Shown: piece by piece, positions 35,423-43,832 of the stretch | Position numbering within the stretch: position 1 is the stretch's first letter | Layout: each line of letters begins with the position of its first letter | Source: Brevibacterium rongguiense | Lineage (GTDB): Bacteria; Actinomycetota; Actinomycetes; Actinomycetales; Brevibacteriaceae | Reading direction: 5' to 3' | NCBI RefSeq assembly: GCF_009857845.1 | Contig: NZ_WWEQ01000002.1 | Coordinates: 1-64,000, forward strand | Length of the DNA: 64,000 nucleotides | The notes under the pieces: generated by a model | What the model saw: only the letters and a program-made list of their open reading frames with translations | Databases searched by the model: none | What the model was told of the DNA's origin: nothing | Position numbers and translations under genes: made by a program

Positions 35423-36082
35423 GTGCAGATCATCTCGACGGCTCATATGAGCGCCGATCCGGATACCGCCTGGCGGGCCTTCCACGACGAGCGCATTCTG
35501 GCGAAGACCATTCCCGGCGTCGAATCGCTCACCCCGGCCGGGGAGGGTGCGTACGACGTCGTGCTGACGATGGGCGTCGCCGCGATCAAGGGCACGTACA
35601 AGGGAACGGTGTCGTTTTCCCAAGAGGAGCCCACTAGCGCGTTCGTGCTGAGTGCCAAGGGCTCCGGCGGACCGGGGACGATCGGCGCCGACATCGCGGT
35701 GCGGCTCGCCACAGCGCCCGACGGCGGCACGGACATCGACTGGACCGCAGATGCGATTCTGGGCGGTGCGATCGGCGGGGTCGGTCAGCGGATGCTCTCC
35801 GGCGTGGCGAAGCGCATCGCCGCGAAATTCTTCACGGACATCGACGCGGCCATTCAGGCCGGCCCCGAAGCCGCGGCGGCAGAACCCCAGCCCGATGCAG
35901 CCTCCCCGGCCCCGATCGGCTCCCCCGCTGCCGAGCAATCGCGCGGTCGGGCGGCTCCCGCGCCCGTCCTTCCCGTCCACGCCCCGGGGCGCGGCGTGGG
36001 GGACTTCGCGGTCGGTGCCGCAGTCGGGGCGGGTGCCGCGCTGCTCGGCGTGTGCATCGGGCTGCTTGCGGGACGCCGGTGA
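35423..36082 (+). CDS. CoxG-like protein (SRPBCC domain, C-terminal membrane anchor)
   Basis: A 219-residue protein. Residues 1-145 are an SRPBCC/CoxG lipid-binding fold (HMSADPDTAWRAFHDERILA, ESLTPAGEGAYDVVLTMGVA, DWTADAILGGAIGGVGQRML). A Pro/Ala-rich stretch follows and the last 25 residues form a membrane anchor (AVGAGAALLGVCIGLLAG). In CO dehydrogenase operons CoxG recruits the enzyme to the cytoplasmic membrane. Here it probably does so for the purine-type hydroxylase and lets electrons pass to the respiratory chain. It ends in the four-base overlap GTGA with the amidase gene. Confidence 0.85.
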   Translation: MQIISTAHMSADPDTAWRAFHDERILAKTIPGVESLTPAGEGAYDVVLTMGVAAIKGTYKGTVSFSQEEPTSAFVLSAKGSGGPGTIGADIAVRLATAPDGGTDIDWTADAILGGAIGGVGQRMLSGVAKRIAAKFFTDIDAAIQAGPEAAAAEPQPDAASPAPIGSPAAEQSRGRAAPAPVLPVHAPGRGVGDFAVGAAVGAGAALLGVCIGLLAGRR

Positions 36083-37524
36083 CCGCAGTCGCGGACGAGC
36101 TTGCGTGGCTGTCGCTGCGGGAGCTGTCCGCCCTGCTGACCGCCGGTGAGCTCAGCGCGACCCAGACCGTCTCGGCGCACGTGGAGCGCGTCGCCCGGCT
36201 GAATCCGGCGCTCAACGCGGTTGTCACGTGGGAGCCGGAGACCGCACTCGCGAGCGCACGCGCGGTCGACGATGCGCGGGCAGCGGGGGTGCCGCTCGGT
36301 CCGCTGGCCGGCGTGCCGATGACGCACAAGGACACGCACGAGGTGGCCGGTATGCGCACCACCTGGGGCTCGCCCATCCGTGCCCACCACGTGTCCGAGC
36401 GGGACTGCCTCGTCGTAGCGCGCCTGCGCGCCGCCGGTGTGATCGCAACCGGCAAGACCAATGTCCCCGAATTCGCGGCCGGCGCGCACACGTTCAACCC
36501 CCTCTTCGGGACCACGGTGAATCCGTACGATCCGACCCGCTCGGCCGCCGGTTCGTCGGGCGGAGCGGCGGCGGTGATCGCCGCGGGCATTCAGCCCGCC
36601 GGCGACGGCTCGGATACCGGGGGCTCGCTGCGCTTGCCCGCCTCCTTCACCAATCTCGTCGGGCTCCGGCCGACCGACGGTTGGCTGCCCCACGCGATTC
36701 CGGAGAACCCGTGGGAGTGGCTGAGCCAAGACGGCTTCATGGCCCGTTCCGTGAGCGATGTCGCGCTGCTCATGGAGCTGTGCTCCGGTCCTGCCGCACT
36801 CGCCCCCCAGTCCAGGTGCGAACCGGGCGGCTTCACCGGGCCCGCGTTCGATGCGGACGCCGACTGGGAGCCTGAGCTGCGGACTCTGCGGGTCGGCTTC
36901 GCGCCTGATCTCGGGGGCCGCATCGAAGTCGAAGCCGAGGTGGCGGAGATCGTCGGTTCCGCGGCCCAGGTCTTCGACGATCTCGGAGCACGGGTTGCGT
37001 GGGAGGCCCCTGACCTCACTGCGGCAGCGGGAGTCTTCCGCGTGGCCCGGGCGTTCGAGTTCGGGTTCAACTACGGGTCGCTGCTCGACGCGCACGCCCA
37101 GCAGCTGAAACCCGCTCTGCGCGCGAACATCCAGGCCGGTCTCGACCTCTCCCGTGCGGACATCTTCGATGCGCTGCGTGAGCGCGCTCAGCTGCTGACC
37201 GCTATGGGCGACTTCTTCGCGCGCTGCGACGTTCTCGTCACCGTGACAAGCCAGGTGCTGCCGTTCGACTCCGATCTCGAATACCCGGCGGAGCTGAACG
37301 GAGCGCGGGTGACCGACTACCTGGCGTGGATGGAGGCGACGACGCTGATTTCGGCGACGGGCTGTCCCGCCGTGAGCGTTCCCGCCGGTTTCAGTGCGGC
37401 TGGGCTGCCCGTGGGATTGCAGATCGTCGGGCGGCCGGGGGTCGACGCTCAGGTGCTCCGAGTCGCGCGCGCATTCGAACTCGCAACGGGCTGGGGCCAG
37501 CGGAGGCCGGAACTCGCAGTCTGA
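36079..37524 (+). CDS. Amidase of the amidase-signature family
   Basis: A 481-residue amidase starting at GTG 36079 over the coxG stop. The Ser-cisSer-Lys triad is complete: Lys in GVPMTHKDTHEVAGM, the cis-Ser in RSAAGSSGGAAAVIAAGI and the nucleophile Ser in GDGSDTGGSLRLPASF. It would hydrolyse a linear amide in the cytoplasm. As the last gene of the hydroxylase operon it may finish the pathway, for instance by deamidating oxamate to oxalate or a carbamoylated acid from the hydantoinase step. Allophanate hydrolases and GatA share the fold, but no C-terminal allophanate domain or gatCB neighbours are present. Confidence 0.85.
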   Translation: MTAVADELAWLSLRELSALLTAGELSATQTVSAHVERVARLNPALNAVVTWEPETALASARAVDDARAAGVPLGPLAGVPMTHKDTHEVAGMRTTWGSPIRAHHVSERDCLVVARLRAAGVIATGKTNVPEFAAGAHTFNPLFGTTVNPYDPTRSAAGSSGGAAAVIAAGIQPAGDGSDTGGSLRLPASFTNLVGLRPTDGWLPHAIPENPWEWLSQDGFMARSVSDVALLMELCSGPAALAPQSRCEPGGFTGPAFDADADWEPELRTLRVGFAPDLGGRIEVEAEVAEIVGSAAQVFDDLGARVAWEAPDLTAAAGVFRVARAFEFGFNYGSLLDAHAQQLKPALRANIQAGLDLSRADIFDALRERAQLLTAMGDFFARCDVLVTVTSQVLPFDSDLEYPAELNGARVTDYLAWMEATTLISATGCPAVSVPAGFSAAGLPVGLQIVGRPGVDAQVLRVARAFELATGWGQRRPELAV

Positions 37525-37548
37525 GCCGCGCAGGCAGGCACGATCGGG

Positions 37549-37608
37549 CCAGTGCCAGTGCCAGTGCCGGTGCCAGTGCCAGTGCCAGTGCCGGTGCCAG
37601 TGCCGGTG
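37549..37608. repeat. Tandem hexamer repeat, 10 copies
   Basis: Ten contiguous copies of CCAGTG or CCGGTG in the order A A A G A A A G A G, where A is CCAGTG and G is CCGGTG. The first eight make two copies of a 24-base higher-order unit. It lies between the 3' ends of the convergent amidase and uspA genes and codes for nothing I can support. Confidence 0.9.
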
Positions 37609-37675
37609 CCTGGCGCTGGCGCGGGTGATCGCGTGCGCGGCCTCCTTGGTGCACCCGGAAGGCCGCCGCCCCGCC

Positions 37676-38068
37676 CTATGCCTTGACGGAGACCACGGGG
37701 ATCGCGGACTCGAGGATGATCCGCTGGGCCTTGGAGCCCATGATGCGCTTGCCCACGGCGGAGCGGCGGCGCCCGCCGATCGCGATGAGGCGGATCTGCG
37801 GATCGGACTCGGCGAGGGCGAGCAGCTCGTCGACCGGGTCGTTGCCGCGGATGAACTGCTTGAGCTCGTAGCCGACGCCGGAGGCGCGCAGGCGGCGATC
37901 GGCCTCTTCGAGCTGGCTCGGCGTGGCGACGCCCTTCTCCTCGGCCTGCTCGCCGATGCCGGTGTTGATGACGATGAGCGGTTCGTCGAATGCGCGCGCC
38001 TGCTCGATCGCGAAATCGAGGGCCGCGTAGCCTTCGGGCTTGGGGGTGAAGCCGACGAGGACGGTCAT
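37676..38068 (-). CDS. Universal stress protein, UspA family
   Basis: A 130-residue single-domain UspA protein from ATG 38068, with AAGGAGAAC upstream. The N-terminal strand is TVLVGFTPKPEGYAALDFAI, and the C-terminal ATP-binding loop is IGGRRRSAVGKRIMGSKAQR, matching G-2x-G-9x-G(S/T) in outline. Proteins of this kind bind ATP and help survival under starvation or oxidative stress. It is monocistronic and divergent from the symporter gene. Confidence 0.85.
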   Translation of the reverse strand: MTVLVGFTPKPEGYAALDFAIEQARAFDEPLIVINTGIGEQAEEKGVATPSQLEEADRRLRASGVGYELKQFIRGNDPVDELLALAESDPQIRLIAIGGRRRSAVGKRIMGSKAQRIILESAIPVVSVKA

Positions 38069-38222
38069 GCTGTTCTCCTTGTGACGCAGGCGGGTCCGTT
38101 CGCGCCTGAGTGAACCTGGCTGGATGGGGGAGCAGCCGCCCGGACCGGCGCCGGGCGGGATATGGCAGTGAGGCAAGCATAGCCGCGCGGGCGGATGCGT
38201 GGCCCTTGCTGCTCCGCGTGTG

Positions 38223-38228
38223 TAGCGT
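38223..38228 (+). promoter_or_regulatory. -10 box of the symporter gene
   Basis: TAGCGT, giving a start of transcription near 38235. That leaves room for the site GGAGA ahead of GTG 38271 and argues against ATG 38247 as the translation start. Confidence 0.45.
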
Positions 38229-38270
38229 GGCCCGTTACCAGCCCGAATGGACCCCTGGACGGAGACGGCC

Positions 38271-39665
38271 GTGAATATCCTGCGCAACTATCGCTTCCCC
38301 CTGCTCATCCTGCTGGGGGTCGCGCTGGGCGCCGTGGTGGGGCTGGTCTTCGGTGAGCGGGCCGCGGTGGTCAAGCCGTTCGGCAGCATCTTCATCAACA
38401 TGATGTTCACCCTGGTGGTGCCGCTGGTCTTCTTCTCCATCTCCTCGGCCGTGGCCGGGATGGACAGCGCCAAGCGCCTGGGCAGCATCCTGGGCTCCAT
38501 GCTGGGCGTCTTCGTGGGGACGGGCATCGTCGCGGCGATCGTCATGCTCGTCGCACTGCGGATCTTCGGCCCCGGCGGCGGTCTCGACATCGCGCTCGAG
38601 GCGCCCCAGGACCAGGACGATCCGGGTTCGATCGGCGACCAGATCGTCCAGGCCTTCACCGTCGAGGACTTCGCGGACATCATCTCGACCAAGCACATGC
38701 TCGCGCTCATCGTCTTCGCGGTCCTCGTCGGCCTCGCGACGAGCAGGCTCGGCGAGCGCGGCGCCCCGGTGCGCGGGCTGCTCAACTCCGCGAACGAGGT
38801 GTTCATGTCGTTCACCTCGCTCATCATGTACTACGCGCCCATCGGCCTGGGCGCCTATTTCGCGGCGCTCATCGGCGAGCTGGGCCCCCAGATCGTGGGC
38901 GGCTACGTGCACGCGGTCCTGCTGTTCTACCCGGTCGCCATCGTCTACTTCTTCGCCGCCTTCACCCTCTACGCCTTCCTGGCCGGCGGGCCGCGCGCGA
39001 TCGGCGCGTTCTGGAAGAACATCGCCGAGCCCGCGGCCGTGTCCCTGGGCACCTCGAGCAGCGTCGCGGCGATCCCCGCCAACCTGCAGGCCGCGCGCCG
39101 GTTCGGCGTGCCCGCCGATATCCGGGAGACGATCATCCCCATCGGCGCCACGATCCACATGGAGGGCTCGGTCCTCAGCGCGATCCTCAAGATCGCGTTC
39201 CTCTTCGCGATCTTCGACCGCGACCTCTTCGACCCGCTCACCATGCTCACCGCGGTGGGCATCGCGCTGCTGTCCGGCATGGCGATGAGCGGGATCCCCG
39301 GCGGCGGGTTCATCGGCGAGCTCATGATCGTGACGATGTACGGCTTCCCGCCGGCGGCGCTGCCGGTCATCTCCGTGATCGGCACCGTCATCGACCCGCC
39401 GGCGACCACCGTCAACGCCGTGGGCGACAACGTCAGCTCCATGCTGGTGGCGCGCATCGTCGACGGCCGCGGCTGGCGCGACAAGGGCCTCGCCGAGGCG
39501 CGCCGGGCCAACGCTGCCACCGGGCTCGAGGCACCCGCAGGCACCGCAGGGCCAGAGGCGCCGGCAGAAGCCGCCGTCCCCACGGCTCCCGTCGGCACAC
39601 CCGCACCCGAAGACCCCGCCGGTGCGACCGGCGGGGCGACCGCGAACCGAAAGGCCCAGCAATGA
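38271..39665 (+). CDS. Dicarboxylate/amino acid:cation symporter (SDF family)
   Basis: A 464-residue membrane transporter of the GltP/DctA family, taken from GTG 38271, which has an upstream GGAGA; ATG 38247 would add eight residues. It has eight hydrophobic segments and two re-entrant loops. Signatures are SIFINMMFTLVVPLVFFSIS, the serine-rich loop LGTSSSVAAIPANLQAARRF, GATIHMEGSVLSAILKIAFL and SGIPGGGFIGELM in HP2, then IDPPATTVNAVGDNVSSMLV, which includes the NAVGD coupling motif. It imports C4-dicarboxylates, glutamate or a similar acid with H+ or Na+. The C-terminal 45 residues are a Pro/Ala-rich cytoplasmic tail that is unusual for the family. Confidence 0.9.
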   Translation: MNILRNYRFPLLILLGVALGAVVGLVFGERAAVVKPFGSIFINMMFTLVVPLVFFSISSAVAGMDSAKRLGSILGSMLGVFVGTGIVAAIVMLVALRIFGPGGGLDIALEAPQDQDDPGSIGDQIVQAFTVEDFADIISTKHMLALIVFAVLVGLATSRLGERGAPVRGLLNSANEVFMSFTSLIMYYAPIGLGAYFAALIGELGPQIVGGYVHAVLLFYPVAIVYFFAAFTLYAFLAGGPRAIGAFWKNIAEPAAVSLGTSSSVAAIPANLQAARRFGVPADIRETIIPIGATIHMEGSVLSAILKIAFLFAIFDRDLFDPLTMLTAVGIALLSGMAMSGIPGGGFIGELMIVTMYGFPPAALPVISVIGTVIDPPATTVNAVGDNVSSMLVARIVDGRGWRDKGLAEARRANAATGLEAPAGTAGPEAPAEAAVPTAPVGTPAPEDPAGATGGATANRKAQQ

Positions 39666-40072
39666 ACCGAGCAATGAACCGAGCAGCGAGTCGCGCGACG
39701 AGCCGCGCGCGCACCGCCTCCACCGCCCTCCTGGCCGGCACGCTGCTGAGCGCGGGCGCCCTCCACTTCGCGGCCGCCGAGCACTTCGACCGCATCGTGC
39801 CACCCGTCCTCCCGGGCACGCGCCGGTTCTACACCCTGGCCTCCGGGGTCGCCGAGCTGGCCGCGGGCGCGCTCGTCGCCGTGCCGCGGACGAGGCGCCT
39901 GGGCGCCCGCGCTGCAGCCGCCCTGTTCGTCGCCGTCTTCCCGGCCAATGTGCAGATGGCCTGGGACTGGCGCCGCGCCTCGGCGGGCCGCAGGGCGATC
40001 GCCTACGGCCGGCTGCCCCTGCAGCCCGTGCTCGTGGCCTGGGCGCTGAGCGCGGCGCGCGCCCGCGCCTGA
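39662..40072 (+). CDS. DoxX-like four-helix membrane protein
   Basis: A 136-residue protein starting in the ATGA overlap with the symporter stop (a second ATG at 39674). After a basic N-terminus, hydrophobic segments appear around STALLAGTLLSAGALHF, TLASGVAELAAGALVAV, AAAALFVAVFPANVQMA and LPLQPVLVAWALSAA. HFAAAEHFDRIVPPVLPGTR and VFPANVQMAWDW match the DoxX family of small membrane proteins. The role of these proteins is poorly defined; in mycobacteria a DoxX protein works with superoxide dismutase. It is translationally coupled to the symporter. Confidence 0.75.
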   Translation: MNRAMNRAASRATSRARTASTALLAGTLLSAGALHFAAAEHFDRIVPPVLPGTRRFYTLASGVAELAAGALVAVPRTRRLGARAAAALFVAVFPANVQMAWDWRRASAGRRAIAYGRLPLQPVLVAWALSAARARA

Positions 40073-40237
40073 ACCCGGACCCGGGCACCGTGCACCGGGT
40101 GCCCGTGCGATTCCCCCTCGTCGCGCGGCGCGGCGCACAGCACGGCACGGCACAGCAGGATCAGCGGCGCGGCACGCCGCACGGCACGCAGCGCTCCCGC
40201 GGCACTTCGCCGCGCCCCGCACACCGGGACGCGCGCG

Positions 40238-40243
40238 TAGGGT
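40238..40243 (+). promoter_or_regulatory. -10 box of the ABC-class ATPase gene
   Basis: TAGGGT lies six bases before ATG 40250, so the mRNA should be leaderless. The rest of the gap 40073-40237 is GC-rich with no gene seen. Confidence 0.5.
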
Positions 40244-40249
40244 GGGGGA

Positions 40250-41989
40250 ATGCAGACGACGGCGGACCTCGAGCGCATGCTCCACTCCATCGACGGGCGC
40301 GGCTACGGCGGCTATAAGCAGCTGCGCGGCCGCTATGACCTGGGGCCCTTCGACCTGGCGATCGACCGGGTGCAGACGGATCCGTACGCGCCGCCCTCGC
40401 TCATGCGCATCATCGTCGACCGCGCCGACGCGGGCTTCGATGCCGCGCTCATGGACGACGCGGCTGGGCAGACCGCGGTGGGCGACTTCCTCACCCGCCG
40501 CTTCGCAGCCGCGGCCCGCGCCCCGCAGCGCAGCCAGGGCAAGGACGCGCGCGCCCCGCGGATCAGCATCGGGCGCCCCGGCCAGGAGGTCCTCGAGCGC
40601 ACCTCGATCCTCATCAGCGCGGACACGATCGAGGCCCGCTTCTCCGCCGAGCTGCCCGCGGCCGGGCGGCGCGCGCTGGGCCGCCAGGCCGCGACGCTGC
40701 TCACGCAGACCATTCCGGACCTCGCCCGGCACGCGCTCATGGCGGAGAGCCTCTCACCGGCCGACCGTACCGCCCTGGCCGATCACGTGGCGCTGCTGCG
40801 CGACCAGGTGGACCTGTGCTCGCAGCTGCCGGACCGCGGTCTCGTGGCCTTCGTGGGAGACGGCGCCATCCTCCCGCGGCGCTCCGGCGACTCCGACGCT
40901 CCCCTGGAACAGGGCGCCGTGCCGTTCGCCAGTCCTGCGTCCCTGGAGGTGGGCTTCGAGCTGCGCAGCGGGCGCACGGTGCGGGGCATGGGCGTGCCCG
41001 TGGGCATCACCGTGATCGCCGGCGGCGGCTACCACGGCAAGTCGACGCTGCTGCGGGCCATCGAGCGCGGCGTCTACCCCCACATCGCCGGCGACGGCCG
41101 CGAATGGGTCATCACCCGCCCGGACGCCGCGGCCATCCGCGCCGAGGACGGGCGCAGCGTGGCCGATGTCGACATCGCCCCGTTCATCTCCGATCTTCCC
41201 TCCGGTGCGGACACCGTCCACTTCTCGACGTCGAACGCCTCGGGCTCCACCTCGCAGGCGGCGAACCTGGCCGAGGCGGTCGAAGCCGGCACCACCGCGC
41301 TCATCATCGACGAGGACACGTCGGCCACGAACTTCATGATCCGCGACGAGCGGATGCGCCGGCTCATCCCCGCCGATCGCGAGCCCATCACGCCGTTCGT
41401 CGACCGCATTCGCCCGCTCTACGAGCAGCGCGGGGTCTCCACGGTCCTGGTGGCCGGCGGGTCCGGGGCGTTCTTCGACGTGGCCGACCACGTCATCGCG
41501 ATGGATGCCTACGTGCCCCACGATGTCACGGACAAGGCCAAGCGCATCGCGGCGGAGGCGGGCGACCCCGGCGGCGAGACGGACGCCGGCGCCGGGGCGG
41601 TTGACTTCGCCGTACGCCGCCGCGTGCCGGCCGACGGGACCCTGCGCCCAGCGGACAAGCGCAAGCCCGCCAAGGCCGCCGGCCGCGGTGAGATCCGCTT
41701 CGGCCGCGAGGACATCGACCTGGCCGCGGTCTCGCAGATCGCCGACGCGGCCCAGACCCAGGCGATCGCCCACGCGCTCGACCGCCTGGCCGAGCGCTTC
41801 GACGGCGGGCTCAGCCTGGTCGACGGGGTCGCCGAACTCGACCGACTCGTCGACGCCGAGGGCCTCGACGCCCTCTCGCCGCATGCGGGCAACCCGGGCA
41901 CCTACGCCCGTCCCAGGACCATCGACATCTGCGCGGCGGTCAACCGCTACCGGCTGCTGCGCATCGCGAAGGTCCTCGAGGAGGGCTGA
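40250..41989 (+). CDS. Predicted ATPase of the ABC class (COG3044)
   Basis: A 579-residue cytoplasmic protein. The start YGGYKQLRGRYDLGPFDLAI is typical of this family. The Walker A is GGGYHGKSTLLRAIERGVYP, preceded by VGITVIAGG, and ALIIDEDTSATNFMIRDERM carries the Walker B acids; a Ser-rich NASGSTSQAANL stretch lies where the ABC signature is expected. It is not a transporter component: no membrane partner and a single nucleotide-binding site in a large unusual scaffold. The function of the family is not known; a role in nucleic-acid or ribosome processes has been guessed. Here it stands alone, upstream of and converging on the selenocysteine genes. Confidence 0.8.
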   Translation: MQTTADLERMLHSIDGRGYGGYKQLRGRYDLGPFDLAIDRVQTDPYAPPSLMRIIVDRADAGFDAALMDDAAGQTAVGDFLTRRFAAAARAPQRSQGKDARAPRISIGRPGQEVLERTSILISADTIEARFSAELPAAGRRALGRQAATLLTQTIPDLARHALMAESLSPADRTALADHVALLRDQVDLCSQLPDRGLVAFVGDGAILPRRSGDSDAPLEQGAVPFASPASLEVGFELRSGRTVRGMGVPVGITVIAGGGYHGKSTLLRAIERGVYPHIAGDGREWVITRPDAAAIRAEDGRSVADVDIAPFISDLPSGADTVHFSTSNASGSTSQAANLAEAVEAGTTALIIDEDTSATNFMIRDERMRRLIPADREPITPFVDRIRPLYEQRGVSTVLVAGGSGAFFDVADHVIAMDAYVPHDVTDKAKRIAAEAGDPGGETDAGAGAVDFAVRRRVPADGTLRPADKRKPAKAAGRGEIRFGREDIDLAAVSQIADAAQTQAIAHALDRLAERFDGGLSLVDGVAELDRLVDAEGLDALSPHAGNPGTYARPRTIDICAAVNRYRLLRIAKVLEEG

Positions 41990-42038
41990 GGCACCCGCGC
42001 AGCCACCGGCGCCGGGTCGCAGCAGCACCCGGAGCGCG

Positions 42039-43832
42039 TCAGCGCACCACCTCGCGACGACTGCCGTCCACGCGCCGCGTCCAGCCCTTCGCGTCGAGGT
42101 GCTCGAGCAGGGGAATCGCCACGCGTCGGGTGGTCTCCAGGGCCTGGCGCGCCTGGCTGGCGGTGAATGGCTGGCCGAGCCGGCTGAGCACCCGCATCGC
42201 CTGCGCCGGCGCAGGCGGCAGCAGGACGACCCCATCGGGCAGGCGGAGGATGCGCCCCACCCGCGCGGCGGCGGCGAGCTCGCGCGGGCCCAGCCCCCAG
42301 GCTGCGAGGTCCTCGGCCTCCGGGGCGCGGAACGGCTGCGCGGCCAGGTGCCGCTCCAACCGGGCCAGACCCGCCTCGGCGGCCCCCAGTCCCGCCGCGC
42401 GCCCGGGGTCCACGATGCGCCCGCCCGCCTGCGCGAGGCCCGCCGCGCGCAGCACCGGATTCAACAGGTCGGCGGCAGGCAGGCCGAGCGCGCTGACCGC
42501 GGCGCCGGCGGGCAGCCCGGCGGACAGCGGATCATCGCGGTGCTCGCGCGCTGCCCGCTCGCGCACATCCGCGGCCCAGGCCTCGAAGCGCTCCTGGCTC
42601 ACCAGCCACGCGCCCTCGCGCCGCAGCCCGTGGGGCAGGGGCGAGGGCACGGTGATTCCGGCGCGGGCCAGGGCTGCCCCCTCCATCGCCCCGCGCCGGG
42701 CGACCTCCACCAGCGCGCTGCCGCCCCACGGGTAGGCGGCGACCTCGCGGGCCCGCCGCGTGCCGGCCCCGCGCCGGTTCAGCGCTGGCGGATCGATGTC
42801 GAGGATCTCCGCACCGCCGAACACCATGTGCTCGCCGCTGCCGCGCAGCACGATCCGGTCGCCCACCTGCAGCGGCAGCGGGTGGGCGAAGGCGAGCCGG
42901 GCGTGCTCGGAGTCGAAGGGGCGCACGTGCACCGCCGCCGAGGCGGTGCCGACGTGCGCGGTCAGCTCGCGCGGGGCGCTGCCCAGATCCTCGCCGGTGC
43001 GCCGGCGCACATCGACCACCTCGACGAGGGGCCAGGCACCGGGCGTGAGCAGCGCGTCGCCGCGCGAGAGCGCCCCCGCGGTGATCCCGCGCATGTTGAC
43101 CGCGGCGCGGACCACCGGCTCGAGGCGCTGGGCGGGGCGGTCCTCGCTCTGCAGCCCGCGGACCTCCGCTGTGAGGAGGTCGCCGGCCGCGGCGATCTCG
43201 AGGCGCTCGCCCACGGCGAGCGAACCCGCGGCAAGCGTGCCCGTGACCACCGTCCCGGCGCCGGAGATGGGGAAGGAGCGGTCGATCCACAGCCGCAGGC
43301 GGGCCCGCGGATCCGGCTGCGGGGCGCGGGCCAGCACGGTGTCGAGCGCGGCCGTGAAGTCGGCGAGTCCGGCGCCCGTGGGCGCGGCCACGGCGACGGC
43401 GGGCGCCGCGGCCAGTCCCGTGCCCGCGAGGTGGGCGCGGACCTCGGCCTCGACCTCCTCCACCCGGTCCGGGGCGCGGTCGGCGCGGGTGAGGGCGATG
43501 ATGCCGTGCTCGATGCCGAGGGCGGCCAGGGCATCGCGGTGGTCCGTCGACTGCGCCCGCCACCCCTCGTCCACGGCCACGACGAAGCAGACGACCGGGG
43601 CGGGGCCCAGCCCGGCCAGCATGTTGCCGAGGAAGCGCTCGTGGCCGGGCACGTCGACGAAGGCGACCTCGCGGCCGGAGGGCAGCTGCGTCCACGCGAA
43701 CCCCAGGTCGATCGTCAGGCCCCGCCGCCGCTCCTCCTCCCACCGGTCCGTCTCGAGCCCGGTCAGCGCCTTGACCAGCGTGGACTTGCCGTGGTCGACG
43801 TGGCCGGCGGTGGCGACGACGAACCGGCTCAT
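42039..43832 (-). CDS. selB: Selenocysteine-specific translation factor SelB
   Basis: A 597-residue GTPase that brings Sec-tRNA to UGA codons followed by a SECIS hairpin. The N-terminus FVVATAGHVDHGKSTLVKAL is the P loop; GLTIDLGFAW, VDVPGHERFLGNMLAGLG and ALTRADRAPDRVEEVEAEV follow as G2 to G4 (the last as TRAD instead of NKxD). After two EF-Tu-like beta domains, residues 380-597 form winged helices that bind the SECIS, ending in QALETTRRVAIPLLEHLDAK. It overlaps the selA stop by four bases (ATGA), so the two are co-translated. The one visible client in this window is the formate dehydrogenase at 51297. Confidence 0.93.
   Translation of the reverse strand: MSRFVVATAGHVDHGKSTLVKALTGLETDRWEEERRRGLTIDLGFAWTQLPSGREVAFVDVPGHERFLGNMLAGLGPAPVVCFVVAVDEGWRAQSTDHRDALAALGIEHGIIALTRADRAPDRVEEVEAEVRAHLAGTGLAAAPAVAVAAPTGAGLADFTAALDTVLARAPQPDPRARLRLWIDRSFPISGAGTVVTGTLAAGSLAVGERLEIAAAGDLLTAEVRGLQSEDRPAQRLEPVVRAAVNMRGITAGALSRGDALLTPGAWPLVEVVDVRRRTGEDLGSAPRELTAHVGTASAAVHVRPFDSEHARLAFAHPLPLQVGDRIVLRGSGEHMVFGGAEILDIDPPALNRRGAGTRRAREVAAYPWGGSALVEVARRGAMEGAALARAGITVPSPLPHGLRREGAWLVSQERFEAWAADVRERAAREHRDDPLSAGLPAGAAVSALGLPAADLLNPVLRAAGLAQAGGRIVDPGRAAGLGAAEAGLARLERHLAAQPFRAPEAEDLAAWGLGPRELAAAARVGRILRLPDGVVLLPPAPAQAMRVLSRLGQPFTASQARQALETTRRVAIPLLEHLDAKGWTRRVDGSRREVVR

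Noticed and set aside
37549-37608. CRISPR array
   Set aside because: Hexamers are directly adjacent with no unique spacers, and no cas genes are in the window.
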